A DNA stretch of 64,000 nucleotides, taken from assembly GCA_020796225.1 (NCBI GenBank), contig CM036774.1, positions 26,996,291 to 27,060,290 on the forward strand, in the 5' to 3' direction. The notes beneath the pieces are model-generated. The model did no database searches. It saw nothing but the letters and a program-made list of their open reading frames with translations, and was not told the origin of the DNA. Positions 54,445-64,000 of the stretch are shown here, piece by piece. The position numbers and the translations under genes are program-made. The DNA is from Arion vulgaris (taxonomy: Eukaryota > Mollusca > Gastropoda > Stylommatophora > Arionidae). Every line of letters starts with the position of its first letter. Within the stretch, counting starts at the first letter, position 1.

Positions 54445-55710
54445 CTAGATAAATCATGAGTTGTTGTTGGTAGATAAATTATGAGTTGTTGTTGGTAGAT
54501 AAATTATGTGTTGTTGTTGGTAGATAAATTATGTGTTGTTGTTGGTAGATAAATTATGTGGTGTTGTTGTTGGTAGATAAATTATGTGTTGTTGTTGTTG
54601 GTAGATAAATTATGAGTTGTTGTTGGTAGATAAATTATGTGTTGTTGGTAGATAAATTATGTGGTGTTGGTAGATAAATTATGTGTTGTTGTTGTTGGTA
54701 GATAAATTATGTGTTGTTGGTAGATAAATTATGAGTTGTTGTTGTTGGTAGATAAATTATGTGTTGTTGTTGTTGGTAGATAAATTATGTGTTGTTGGTA
54801 GATAAATTATGAGTTGTTGGTAGATAAATTATGTGTTGTTGGTAGATAAATTATGAGTTGTTGGTAGATAAATTATGTGTTGTTGTTGGTAGATAAATTA
54901 TGTGTTGTTGTTGGTAGTAAAATTATGTGTTGTTGGTAGATAAATTATGTGGTGTTGTTGTTGGTAGATAAATTATGTGGTGTTGTTGTTGGTAGATAAA
55001 TTATGTGTTGTTGTTGGTAGATAAATTATGTGCTGTTGTTGTTGGTAGATAAATTATGTGTTGTTGGTAGATAAATTATGTGCTGTTGTTGGTAGATAAA
55101 TTATGTGTTGTTGTTGTTGGTAGATAAATTATGTGTTGTTGTTGGTAGATAAATTATGTGTTGTTGTTGGTAGATAAATTATGTGTTGTTGGTAGATAAA
55201 TTATGTGGTGTTGTTGTTGGTAGATAAATTATGTGTTGTTGGTAGATAAATTATGAGTTGTTGTTGTTGGTAGATAAATTATGTGTTGTTGGTAGATAAA
55301 TTGTGTTGTTGTTGTTGGTAGATAAATTATGTGTTGTTGGTAGATAAATTATGTGTTGTTGTTGGTGGTAGATAAATTATGTGTTGTTGGTAGATAAATT
55401 ATGTGGTGTTGTTGTTGGTAGATAAATTATGTGCTGTTGTTGGTAGATAAATTATGAGTTGTTGTTGTTGGTAGATAAATTATGTGTTGTTGTTGGTAGA
55501 TAAATTATGTGGTGTTGTTGTTGGTAGATAAATTATGTGCTGTTGTTGGTAGATAAATTATGTGCTGTTGTTGGTAGATAAATTATGTGTTGTTGTTGGT
55601 AGATAAATTATGTGCTGTTGTTGGTAGATAAATTATGTGCTGTTGTTGGTAGATAAATTATGTGCTGTTGTTGGTAGATAAATTATGTGTTGTTGTTGTT
55701 GGTAGATATA
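54445..55710. repeat. 22-28-bp minisatellite with variable GTT runs
   Basis: About 50 copies of TTGGTAGATAAATTATGTG followed by one to three GTT triplets. GAG, GGT and GCT variants after TAT are mixed. This is a compound of a 22-bp unit and a triplet microsatellite. Confidence 0.93.
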
Positions 55711-55829
55711 TGATATATGTGCACACTTGATTGAGATGTCCTATTTGCAATTTCAGCTTTTAAAAGCTTAAATAAAATATGGAGCTCAAAGTTAATAATT
55801 TAAAAATTAAATACAATTTTTTAAGTCCA

Positions 55830-56240
55830 ATGTTGTCTCAGTCTTAACATATGCCAGCAAGAGTTGGAAAATAACTAAAGATATAGAAAGTAAGTTGAAT
55901 GCATTTGAAAATAGATGTCTGTGAAAAATAGTGAACATAAAATAGACAAATTCGGGAGAGGTTATTAGATTCGAGAAATATCTGGTCAACCACTAGTAAC
56001 AACTGTTATAAGAAAGAGAAGATGGAGATATGTTAGACATACTCTGAGAAGAAGGGATCAAATAATTACAAAGCAGGCATTGAAGTGAAAGGTAAAGGGT
56101 TCAAGAAATAAAGTAAGCATGAAACCAACTTTACTTAGAGGGGTTAGATATATTTGACTGAAATTCAGAAAAGAGGAGATTGAACGAGTTGCCCAAGATA
56201 GAGTGGTATGGAGGAATTGCTTGCAAGCCCTATGTGAAGT
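55830..56240 (+). pseudogene. Degenerate LINE C-terminal fragment
   Basis: A decayed + strand relative of 13848-14264: ASKSWKITKDIESKLNAFEN, RCL stop KIVNIK and later ELPKIEWYGGIACKPYVK. Many stops and indels. Confidence 0.65.
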
Positions 56241-56439
56241 AGAACTGTATGAGAAGAATATAAATATTTGCAGTTTACTTGCTGCACATAGTTGTAGTTG
56301 AATTATGGTATCTATTTATTGTTGATATAAATTGTTGAATTGAATAATTACTTCAGTTACCACTGTGTTGATTGAAATATCACTGAATTGTTTCATTAAA
56401 ACCACTTTTTGTTTTACAGTGACTAACTAGACTTGCTTA

Positions 56440-56592
56440 TTTGTCGTGTTAGCTGTTTGACTGTTGTAGATGTTATATGTGTGTGTGTGTGTATTTGTCA
56501 TGTTAACTGTTTGACTGATGTAGATGTTATATGTGTGTGTGTGTATTTGTCATGTTAACTGTTTGACTGATGTATATGTGTGTGTGTGTGAT
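56440..56592. repeat. Tandem unit with TG microsatellite, three copies
   Basis: Units share ATTTGTCATGTTAACTGTTT, GACTGATGTAGATGTTATAT and a (TG)n run. Confidence 0.88.
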
Positions 56593-56850
56593 AGAAACGA
56601 GAGAGCAGACAGGCTGGCTGGCTCAGCCACCATATAAGGGGGCCAGCCAATGGATGGAGCTGACATTATGAACGTTCTCATAGAGTATGGATGCAAAACG
56701 GATTTTAATTTAAACCCACCCACTTCAACTACTAGATTGCAAGAGCTGGGATTGGAGATTGAAATGGCCAGAAAAGAACAGCACAACAGGTACATGAGTA
56801 GGTTCATCAATCAAAACCAAACTGGTACAGTCAGTCGCTGGTTACTACAT
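56592..56850 (+). pseudogene. RNase H LINE C-terminal fragment
   Basis: Starts at the last RNase H block (NERADRLAGSATI), then a stop, then GGQPMDGADIMNVLIEYGCK, TTRLQELGLEIEMARKEQHN and MSRFINQNQTGTVSRWLL. The G-T-V-S-R-W ending is the usual tail of this LINE type. It is 5'-truncated. Confidence 0.78.
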
Positions 56851-57430
56851 CATCATCTAGTAGCTTGTCCTGGGCAGATCCTTGGCCACCATAACAGTTC
56901 TTCAAAAGTTATTTATCAGATGTTATATCTCAGTTTATTGTCATGTTAATACATTACATCCTTTATCCATCTTTGTTTTGGTCTTTCTCGTCTCCCATAT
57001 GCCTACTTCCATAAATGTCTTTTTCAAACTTTTATGTTTCTTTATATGTCCAACTTACTTAATTGTTCTTAATCTTATCTTACTTATTTGTAGTGGCAGC
57101 TCATGCTAAGTTTTTTTGGTGGGGCCAGACATATTTTTGTGTGGAAAATCATGGTATTGGGTTAGGTTATAATTTAATTTATACACGTTACACATTATTT
57201 ATGGTGGGGCTCGGCCCTACTGGCCCGTAATGACGAGCCGCCACTGCTTATTTGCCAATTATCATCAGTTCTTGTTGGATAATTTGTTGCTTTCTTTGTT
57301 TGTGCAAGTTTGAGAACAATTCTATAGTATTTAAATTCATAAACACTTTTGTGTTTTTCAGTTGATTTGCTAAATGCTGAAATCTCGAACCTATATGTTG
57401 CCACCAGCAATATGTATGCTCTAATCACTC
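56850..57430 (-). pseudogene. LINE 3' end, split by a 156-bp MITE
   Basis: On the minus strand: MIRAYILLVATYRFEISAFS, KSTEKHKSVYEFKYYRIVLK, then the MITE at 57091-57246, then LRTIKYVGHIKKHK-like sequence. The tail shares TAGCTTGTCCTGGGCAGATC with 14575-14600. Confidence 0.7.
57091..57246. mobile_element. hAT-type MITE, 156 bp, 8-bp target duplication
   Basis: The ends are TAGTGGCAGCTCATGC and ACGAGCCGCCACTG, inverted repeats. The target duplication is CTTATTTG (57083-57090, 57247-57254). A piece of a related element is at 21268-21306. It has no coding capacity. Confidence 0.85.
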
Positions 57431-57469
57431 TGTTTTGTTGTTGTTGCCCTATTTGTTTAAAGAATATAA

Positions 57470-57690
57470 AGATAAAGGATTGACCTCATTACACCATGTT
57501 TTCCCATATGGCTACGTCCCACTCGGCAGAAATGGTAAATCATCTATCGAGTGTGTTGGCAAAGTACAAACTCTGTAGCTCCAGAAACAATTCTAGAGAT
57601 TTCAGGTAACAAATGTACACGTGAACGACAAAATCTGCGTTCAAATCCACAATGCAAGACAAACATCTTAACCACTTTGCCAAAGAAAAA
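57470..57690 (-). mobile_element. tRNA-derived SINE
   Basis: Same family as 46700-46940: on the minus strand GGCAAAGTGGTTAAGATG (A box), GTGGATTTGAACGCAG (B box) and body landmarks GAGCTACAGAGTTTGTAC and CATATGGGAAAACATGG. Confidence 0.75.
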
Positions 57691-57699
57691 CCTGTCCTT

Positions 57700-57865
57700 T
57701 CTGTTCCACTCCATAACGATTGAAGTTTAGTTTTTTGTAGGGTTATGTGTGATCCTTTTTAAAATTCCCTTCTTTCCATCTTCATTGCTTGTTATTCATG
57801 AACTAAGATATTGAAAACTAGTCACTCTCTCCAATTGTTCTCCAACGATAAATAGAATCCAGCAA
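57700..57865. other. Spacer, nothing recognised
   Basis: No element or coding pattern was seen. Confidence 0.3.
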
Positions 57866-57867
57866 AC

Positions 57868-58145
57868 CAACATTACATCACTTACATCTGAAACACACAA
57901 GCCAACAACATTACATACCAACTTACCCCAATCTTGAAACACCCAGCAAGCCAACAACATTACATACCAACTTACCCCAATCTTGAAACATCCAGCAAGC
58001 CAACAACATTACATACCAACTTACCCCAATCTTGAAACATCCAGCAAGCCAACAACATTACATACCAACTTACCCCAATCTTGAAACACCAGCAAGCCAA
58101 CAACATTACATACCAACTTACCCCAATCTTGAAACACCCAGAAAT
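57868..58145. repeat. 48-bp minisatellite, about 5 copies
   Basis: The unit contains AAGCCAACAACATTACATAC, CAACTTACCCCAATCTTG and AAACACCCAGC. Not related to the 48-bp array at 29258. Confidence 0.9.
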
Positions 58146-58147
58146 TC

Positions 58148-59150
58148 CAGTAGAGACTAAAAGACAGATTACTAAATGCAATCTTCATACCAACACTGTG
58201 CTACCAGTGCCAAATATGGGCACTGACTAAAGAACAAGATAGGAAAATTACCACCTGTGAAAATAGATGCTTGAGGAAAGCAATAAATAAAACAAGAAGA
58301 TACCATATAAGAAATGAGGAAATTAGAAGAATAGTCGGAACAACACCAGTTGTTAGATTCATTAAAAAACAGACTCAAATTGTTTGGCCACTTGTTGAGA
58401 ATGAATCCGAATACAACAGTTGCAAGAGCGTACAACTTGAAAATAGAATCATCAAGAGGAAGGGCAAACCAAGAAAACGATGGAATGTTGAGCTATACAC
58501 ATTCTTAAAACTTCACAATACCACAGTATCAGTACCGGATTAAGCCAGCGCGGGGCCTGTAGCAAATGTTACAAAGAGGTCCTAGGTTTTGTATGATAAT
58601 AAAATAAAACACAACTTTTACAAACACACTTTTCTCGATTTAATGTGAGCAAATTTAGAGATAACACTAGACAACTAAATTTCTCTAAGTAAAGTACATA
58701 CAATATTCATTAAGGTGAAGTTATTTAGACGATCTTGTCCCATTATGTTCCTTAACTCACTTTTCATACACTTTAATGTCGAAAAAGAACGTTCTCCGCA
58801 TGCAAGCGTTCTAGAATTCAGTTCCATAAAATGGTCATTATTACCATTTCCAACTTACTCATCTTAGAAACTAGTCCGTACACCTGATTACGACACTCTA
58901 CCTTTTGATCCATGTTATTTGCGATGTCATCTAAAACATGTTTCATAGTTTGACAAGCCAACCATTTCCTGCTCTAGGCGCGAGGCCTCCAGAAAGCAGG
59001 CCCTAGCATTACTACTTCTCCTATAGAGCTAATCCGGCACTGCACAGCATATCAAGCGACCGAGCGTGCACTATCTCGGAAACCGATCACCTGTTTAATC
59101 TGTTACTCCTAACGGCAAAAAGCAGAGAAGGACAAAAGAAAGAAGCTAAC
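58148..59150 (+). pseudogene. LINE C-terminal fragment split by a hAT remnant
   Basis: 58160-58529 encodes LLNAIFIPTLCYQCQIWALT, KITTCENRCLRKAINKT, VRFIKKQTQIVWPLVENESE and IIKRKGKPRKRWNVEL. After the insert at 58530-59042 it resumes as QHIKRPSVHYLGNRSPV and GKKQRRTKE. It is close in layout to the 11331 family. Confidence 0.78.
58530..59042 (-). pseudogene. hAT transposon remnant with dimerisation domain
   Basis: A 513-bp insert with ends CAGTACCGGATTAAGC and GCTAATCCGGCACTG and target duplication CACAGTAT / CACAGCAT (58522-58529, 59043-59050). The minus strand encodes LACGERSFSTLKCMKSELRN and IMGQDRLNNFTLMNI (about 58800-58690), matching the ERSFSxLKxIKxxLR ... RL..L pattern of the hAT C-terminal dimerisation domain. 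The DDE region is absent: an internal-deletion derivative. Confidence 0.85.
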
Positions 59151-59272
59151 TGTATCCCTAGTCATGTTTTCTTGTATCAATTGCCATTATTATAGTAGTC
59201 TACAGACTACTTTACTACTATAGCTACAATCACGACCGACTGTATAATAGAGTCGGTTGTGCTACAATTATA

Positions 59273-59537
59273 CAGGTGGGAACAAAGACCACACGTGGGA
59301 AGAGCAGGAGAGGTAGGTGGAAGAAACGTGAGATAATGGCGTTCCGGAACATTGGAGTACATACCCGCCTTTGTTATCGGAGTGTATGCAATCCATATTA
59401 GCCTAATAGGGCTCATGTTGTATGGGGGTGTACATGTTTACACATCAGTATGCTATGTCGGTAATTAACGCCATTATCTCACGTTTCTTTCACCTACCTC
59501 TCCTGCTCTTCCCACGTGTGGTCTTTGTTCCCACCTG
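59273..59537. mobile_element. 265-bp fold-back MITE with TA duplication
   Basis: Arms of about 73 bp (59273-59345 and 59466-59537) are nearly perfect inverted copies starting CAGGTGGGAACAAAGACC. TA flanks each end. The 120-bp loop is unique. Long inverted repeats with a TA target suggest the Tc1/mariner group. Confidence 0.85.
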
Positions 59538-59559
59538 TACAAACAATATCTTACGTAAC

Positions 59560-59870
59560 CTGCCACTGACCCTTTCCGATTGACCAGCCAATCGGTAACC
59601 TAATAGTCTTCCTATTTCCTGTCCATTCTATCATTCACGAGATGCTGACCAAGAGTCACGCAGGTACGTATGCCAGTATCTTTTGATTCACATCATTTGT
59701 TAGTATTATGTTTTAGTTAATTTAGTTTTTTGTGTAAGTTTTTATGTTGTTGATAAAGGTCTAAGCACCGAAACGTTGAGTGTTGTTTTTCTCAAATCTT
59801 ATAATTAATATTTCCCTTCTTATGTAATACTGTATATACCTGTCTTTGCTCTATCGCCTACAATTATACA
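59560..59870 (+). other. Retroelement-tail-like segment with GATAAAG hairpin motif
   Basis: At 59750-59779 TTGATAAAGGT, loop CTAAGC, ACC, GAAACGTTGA repeats the arrangement at 4948-4976, with a different stem but the same flanks. The stem therefore varies while its pairing is kept. I have no coding evidence here. Confidence 0.4.
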
Positions 59871-59995
59871 CAACAGGAAATGTTATACAAGAATGAAAGG
59901 AATAACTAAATGGTAAATGACTCATGTGTCACACAAATTCTTAGTATTTCATTCTGCTCTCATTGGAACATGGCTTTTCTAGATATAGGTTAGAT

Positions 59996-60376
59996 CATAG
60001 ATTCCCAAACTTTTTCGGCCAACCGCCCACTTTGCACGACATAAACTTTGTAACGCCTCCTCCCCATTAAAAATGTTTGCCAACGCCCTCCCACAAACTC
60101 TATTTTCACTTTGACATAGAAAATTGATATATATTTCTGTCATACTTGTTCAATTTTCAAATGATTATATACATGAAAAAGAAAATTGATGAAAAAATGG
60201 ACCGTGTAAGATGGGCATAAGATGAATTAAAATGTAGCATTTAAAATTTAATAATTATTTAATCGCAAAAATCACGAAATAAATCTATCCCCAAAATTCG
60301 TCTGGACCCACCATCGCCCCCCCTGGAAGGTTTCAGCGCTCACTGGGGGCGGCACCACCCACATAGGGAATCCATG
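59996..60376. mobile_element. hAT-type MITE, second copy, inverted
   Basis: A 381-bp copy of the element at 28043-28425 in the opposite orientation: CATAGATTCCCAAAC ... GGGAATCCATG. Target duplication GGTTAGAT / TGTTAGAT (59988-59995, 60377-60384; one mismatch). Confidence 0.88.
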
Positions 60377-60454
60377 TGTTAGATAGAGGTCAAGTTCTGT
60401 AAAAGTAAAGTTGTAGAGAAATAACTTATTTATGAGTTAAAAAAAAACTAAAGA

Positions 60455-60645
60455 AACTCGTTTTCATACCAAGATTGGTGAGTACGGTGTTAGGTCCGTA
60501 TTTTTATTTACCTATAACACACGGTAAGTAATATGGTCTACATCACGCCGACCACCATTACTTTCATTGTTTCTATGGTATCCAGTTGAAGCTGGGTCGA
60601 CCTGAAAGCCGCTACCGTGGACAAAATCTTACTCACGAAAATTTC
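60455..60645 (-). mobile_element. Partial SINE, relative of 45950-46198
   Basis: Shares TACGGTGTTAGGTCCGTATT, ACATCACGCCG, TACCCAGTTGA-like sequence and GCTGGGTCGACCTGA with the SINE at 45950. The tRNA head is largely lost. Confidence 0.7.
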
Positions 60646-60718
60646 CTGCGAAAATGAGCAGTAAAGCTAGTTCTTCATAGGTGTGTCGACAAACTGTCCT
60701 TTACGTGCATGCGTTCGC

Positions 60719-60795
60719 AGCAATGTGAGAGCAGACGTGCTTGCATCGATCGTCGGGGTGTCGACGACATAAAGGAAGGAAAAGGGTGGACTACG
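60719..60795 (+). pseudogene. Short RNase H LINE remnant
   Basis: AATGTGAGAGCAGACGTGC and TTGCATCGATCGTCGGGGTG match 44509-44555 (the NERADRLAS block). Too short to say more. Confidence 0.5.
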
Positions 60796-61015
60796 GCCTG
60801 GGAAAGTAGAATTGTTTTCTGAGTATGGAAGCCACCACGTACAGGACACGTTCTGTTTGCGTCTGGTTAACAACGGCCCAGATCAGTTTTATTTCAGAAT
60901 TATGTACCAGTCTAGTGCAGTAAGCCATCATTCGTCCGAGTACATCGACCCCCACCCCGGAAAGTGCACTAATAACGGGATCACAACCACAGTTGCTTGG
61001 AAATAGATTACATTC
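60796..61015. other. Unrecognised stretch
   Basis: A 64-codon frame on the + strand (60812-61006) has no acceptor, donor or family signature. Confidence 0.3.
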
Positions 61016-61017
61016 AA

Positions 61018-61172
61018 TGGCTGAAATCGGATGCATGTGTCTAAACGTGTAGAAGTTTATGCTTTAGGAGCCTACAAACCAATGTGCAACGTATACACCG
61101 TTCTTGGCAAAGATCAAACATATCACAAAGAGTGATTAAAATTGGTCGTAAAGAACGAACGCGAAGAAGAAG
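61018..61172 (+). mobile_element. SINE 3' half with GAA tail
   Basis: Matches 36650-36808 almost base for base: GGCTGAAATCGGATGCAT, AACGTGTAGAAG, CTTGGCAAAGATCAAACAT, AGAACGAACGCGAAGAAG. Confidence 0.8.
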
Positions 61173-61299
61173 ATTACAATAAAACTATACACTGAATGCG
61201 AAAGATCAAAATAAGAAAAAATCGACTTACAAAATATAAGACTAAATCGACGTTTCAAACAAAAATGTCATAATCGAGCAGTTTTCTTTTCTCCAATCG

Positions 61300-61580
61300 T
61301 GTTTGCCCCACAGCGTCAGTATAAGAAGAGACTTCTAGAACGGGCTTTTGTATGCACTTCATAAACATTGTCTTTTGTCGCTTAAGGTCCACCTTTTGCT
61401 TTGTATTGTCTGTTGGTAATCTGCTATGTGGCCGACCATATAATTTGCTGTTTCTTGATAAGTTCGGTAGATCTATTGATGTTGAACCCTTTTTTTCCTG
61501 TCTTCATTTCTAAACCAGTCTCTTCTTGTTACTCCCAGCATTCTACGTAGACACTTCATCTCTGTAGTGACTAGTTATCT
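61300..61580 (-). pseudogene. LINE C-terminal fragment
   Basis: The minus-strand relative of 45490-45870: ATGAAGTGTCTACGTAGAAT, GCTGGGAGTAACAAGAAGAG and TATATGGTCGGCCACATAGC are shared landmarks. No open frame longer than 30 codons. Confidence 0.7.
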
Positions 61581-61639
61581 TCTATAGTTTAATGTTACAT
61601 ACAGGTTTGTCACTGATATCAAAATGTTGGGAGAAAGAT

Positions 61640-61850
61640 TGTATTTTACAGTGCTCTTTTAGTGTTCATGGTGACATGTTTGTATTTCAAAATTGGTGTC
61701 GTTTATTCTATGATTTGGTTTGTTTTATTGCATCTGTGTTGGATTTAGTGGAGTGTTGGGCCGCTGGGCGATGCTAGATTTGTTTAGGTGGGAGACGTGT
61801 CCGGAGTGCTATGATGATAGTATTGATAGTCCTCATATAACTGATTTAAC
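61640..61850 (+). pseudogene. Possible RNase H LINE tail
   Basis: Contains LGRWAMLDLFRWETCPECYD in a shifted frame, resembling the W-x-C-P-E-C tail of RNase H LINEs. Weak. Confidence 0.35.
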
Positions 61851-61861
61851 TGGAATACACC

Positions 61862-62075
61862 ATGAAATCGTCACGATGGCCTACAAAGAACAATATTAGA
61901 GGGCAGTGTCCCAGGACGCAGAGGCAGACCAAGAAGAAGATGACTACAAGATATTAAAGAAACCATGAATATGACCATCGACGAAATGGGTGAACTGGCT
62001 AGAGACAGAGTGAATTTCAGATGTGCTGCAAAGAGAGCAGTGTCCTATAAAGGATACGCACCTTGATGATAAACT
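61862..62075 (+). pseudogene. LINE 3' end, close copy of 2940-3170
   Basis: About 90% identical by eye to 2955-3168: CACGATGGCC, CAGGACGCAGAGGCAGACC, AAGAAGAAGATG and the TATAAAGGATACGCACCTTG end with the GAT tail. Frame broken. Confidence 0.85.
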
Positions 62076-62084
62076 GTAAGACAA

Positions 62085-62430
62085 ACACTGGATATGATTA
62101 TGGAAAAGACTTCCTCAAAGACCGAAGCAGAACAGACCAGGTCATTATATTTCGACTACGCACCGGACACTGTAGACTCAACAAACACTTATATAGACTA
62201 GGAATAAGTCAAACAGCTCTCTGCCTGTGTCAGCAGGCGGAACAGACACCAGAGTCCAGAGCATGCCCTGCAAGACTGTCCTCTCCTGGGTGAGCTGAGA
62301 AGCAACATGTGACCACACCCAGTCAGCCTGAAAACTAAGCTTTGGGAAAACCTGACAGACCTGAAGCTGACCGCCAGTTTGTGGTCCACAGTAAATTAAG
62401 CGCATGACCAGAGATCGCTGAAGAAGAAGA
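62085..62430 (+). pseudogene. Jockey-like LINE C-terminal segment
   Basis: SRTDQVIIFRLRTGHCRLNK, HLYRLGISQTALCLCQQAEQ, then a frameshift and ALQDCPLLGELRSN, the post-RNase H zinc-knuckle-like region. It has the same layout as 41295-41520 and 42780-43150. Confidence 0.82.
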
Positions 62431-62439
62431 TATAACTGA

Positions 62440-63685
62440 TAACTAGATAAGAACATACTTGTGTACATGTTTATTGACCAAAGTGCAAAAGATAATGTTC
62501 ATATCAGTCAATCAAGCTGAGAAAATCTGGCACATGGTGGCAAAGTGTAACCGTTTGCAATAGTTTCAAAAATATCTGTGTTTATGAAAATGTTGCAGTT
62601 ATTTATGTTGCTATCGTTTTATCCACATCGATGTAAGACTATATTTATATATCGTTTTGAATATTTTAAATTCTTGACTATCATCTATTTGAATATTCAG
62701 TAATAAAGATATGTCACTATTGACAAGTAACTGGAACAAAAGACAGTGAGTGTCAACGAAAGATGGAAGTCAATTATTGAATTAGTAAAGAAGGTAACTA
62801 TAGAGATGAAAAACAAACATTGCGAAGTAGGTAAACAGCAGTTAGTAGAACCCCAAGAAGCACAACATGTTAGAAATCATTCACTGGGTTGCATTGAAGC
62901 CATACAACTAAGCATGTGTTTAATTAGCAAACGTCGTTAAAGTATTTTCCTGACTACATATAGTCAGACGTCAATGGGTTTGAACATCAATTAATACTAA
63001 ATTTCAGTTGGACGAGGACACTGATGAGGCTGCTAGAATAATATTGGCATTTTGATTGGAACATGAAAGGATGGATGAAAATAGGTTTAACCAGTGGTAC
63101 TACAGAAGCCACCAAGACGTATTTATTTTCTGAAATAGAAACGTGTATCTATAGGAGTGAAGTGCAGTCACATCTATTATTAACCAATGTCCAGTCTGTA
63201 GCATCTGCATTTAGTGAGAAGTACGCTGATGTGGTTTAGCATTAGTAGCAGTACACATACTTCCAGACCTATGCTATTTGGTTTGAACAAGTCTTATCTT
63301 AATTTTAAGTCTTCAATGACAAAGTAGTCTTCTCCTACTTCTTCATGTTCGCTGATGTTCAATGTCTACACAATGAGTCCTGTTCTCTGGATGTATGTTG
63401 TTGTGTTTGTTAGTTCATCAAGGCTACCAACAGCTTTGTAGGGATGTCTGTCTCTGTTGGCCAGTGTTCATTCCGTAGTTGATTCATCAAGTGACCATCT
63501 TGCAGGATTTGTTCAACTGTCTGTCACATATGGGTGATGGAACTAATTTTAATCTGTGTAGGTATCTGTTCAGTCTATTGACTGACAAAGTAGTAATATT
63601 AATCATCATAATTTTGTAAAATGTATATTTTCTGGATGATCTGTAACATTTGTTGACTAGTTAAAGAACTTATTTAAAATCAAGA
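62440..63685. other. AT-rich DNA, no recognised feature
   Basis: A + strand frame at 62746-62940 starts with GTG and lacks clear splice signals; I leave it uncalled. No arrays or element ends were seen. Confidence 0.4.
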
Positions 63686-63689
63686 TGGA

Positions 63690-63950
63690 GGGCTGGGGTC
63701 TCTGTGGTTAAGATGTTTGACTTCTGATCTGAAGATTGATGGTTCGAATCCAGATCGAGTAGTTCAGTTCACATGTGCATTTTTTCTGGAGATCCCTAGG
63801 ATTGTTGCAGGAACGACGGAGTTGATGCTTTGTGCAATATAAAAAGCATATAAGCAGTTGGTGTGCCATTTCTACAGAGCGGGACGGAGCTAAATTGAGA
63901 AATCTTGTGCAATGAAGTCAATAATTTGCATTCAGACCCTTTTAAAGAAC
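63690..63950 (+). mobile_element. tRNA-derived SINE
   Basis: GGGGTCTCTGTGGTTAAGATG (A-box region), GATGGTTCGAATCCAGATC (B box), then body GGAGATCCCTAGGATTGTTG and a CAATAATTTGCATTC end. Same family as 46700-46940 and 57470-57690. This is the best-preserved B box of the three. Confidence 0.8.
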
Positions 63951-64000
63951 TTATTTTAGAATATAATTTGAACTCTTAAATTCACTGGAAAATTAATTTA

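Noticed and set aside
62746..62940. 64-codon + strand frame as a small gene
   Set aside because: It starts with GTG, lacks convincing splice sites and resembles no family I know.
63690..63770. Functional tRNA gene
   Set aside because: A and B boxes are present, but the stems do not close as a cloverleaf and the same sequence is followed by a SINE body found in other copies.

Overview
This window is AT-rich animal nuclear DNA, most likely from a lophotrochozoan invertebrate such as a mollusc; the species cannot be named. The evidence is spliced exons of an ADAM17/TACE-type sheddase separated by kilobase introns, many decayed APE-type LINE retrotransposons, tRNA-derived SINEs with box A/B heads, hAT, piggyBac and TA-duplicating DNA elements, and a very high load of minisatellites. 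I see no prokaryotic genes, no rRNA and no CRISPR.

The one host gene I can support is on the + strand. Exons at 4394-4495, 6117-6179, 7387-7481, 10532-10653, 20898-20979 and 21501-about 21595 join in phase. They encode, in order, the end of the disintegrin-like region, the membrane-proximal cysteine-rich domain, the juxtamembrane segment and the transmembrane helix of an ADAM17-like metalloprotease. The catalytic domain must lie upstream of the window. Candidate cytoplasmic-tail exons at 29101-29200 and 36880-36996 have compatible phases but are unproven. Another orphan exon candidate is at 48591-48649.

Layout. 1-10.7 kb: exons set in introns full of tandem repeats, SINEs and LINE tails. Just before exon 7387 a 40-bp array repeats a whole 3' splice site plus the exon's first codons about 20 times. 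10.8-20.7 kb: a large intron with three LINE blocks, including one LINE inserted inside another with a 13-bp target duplication. 20.9-21.6 kb: juxtamembrane and transmembrane exons. 21.6-28.9 kb: decayed LINEs, one holding a 912-bp TA-flanked element and another a 383-bp hAT MITE. 29.1-33.7 kb: candidate exon, then a 4.4-kb array of 48-bp monomers with a 1208-bp higher-order period. 34-38.6 kb: minisatellites, SINEs and an inverted SINE pair inside a LINE. 38.6-41.5 kb: a long Jockey-like LINE with RT and RNase H. 41.8-45.9 kb: a piggyBac-like element in a LINE fragment and RNase H LINE tails. 45.9-47.8 kb: a 26-bp array carrying SINE and LINE insertions. 49-58.5 kb: LINE ends and long minisatellites. 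58.5-60.4 kb: a cluster of DNA-transposon derivatives. 60.4-64 kb: SINE and LINE ends and unremarkable DNA.

Apart from the sheddase the window is a record of nested transposition and local tandem amplification. In several places an amplified unit can be traced to a known source: a splice acceptor, a SINE promoter head, or LINE coding sequence. That is its most unusual property.
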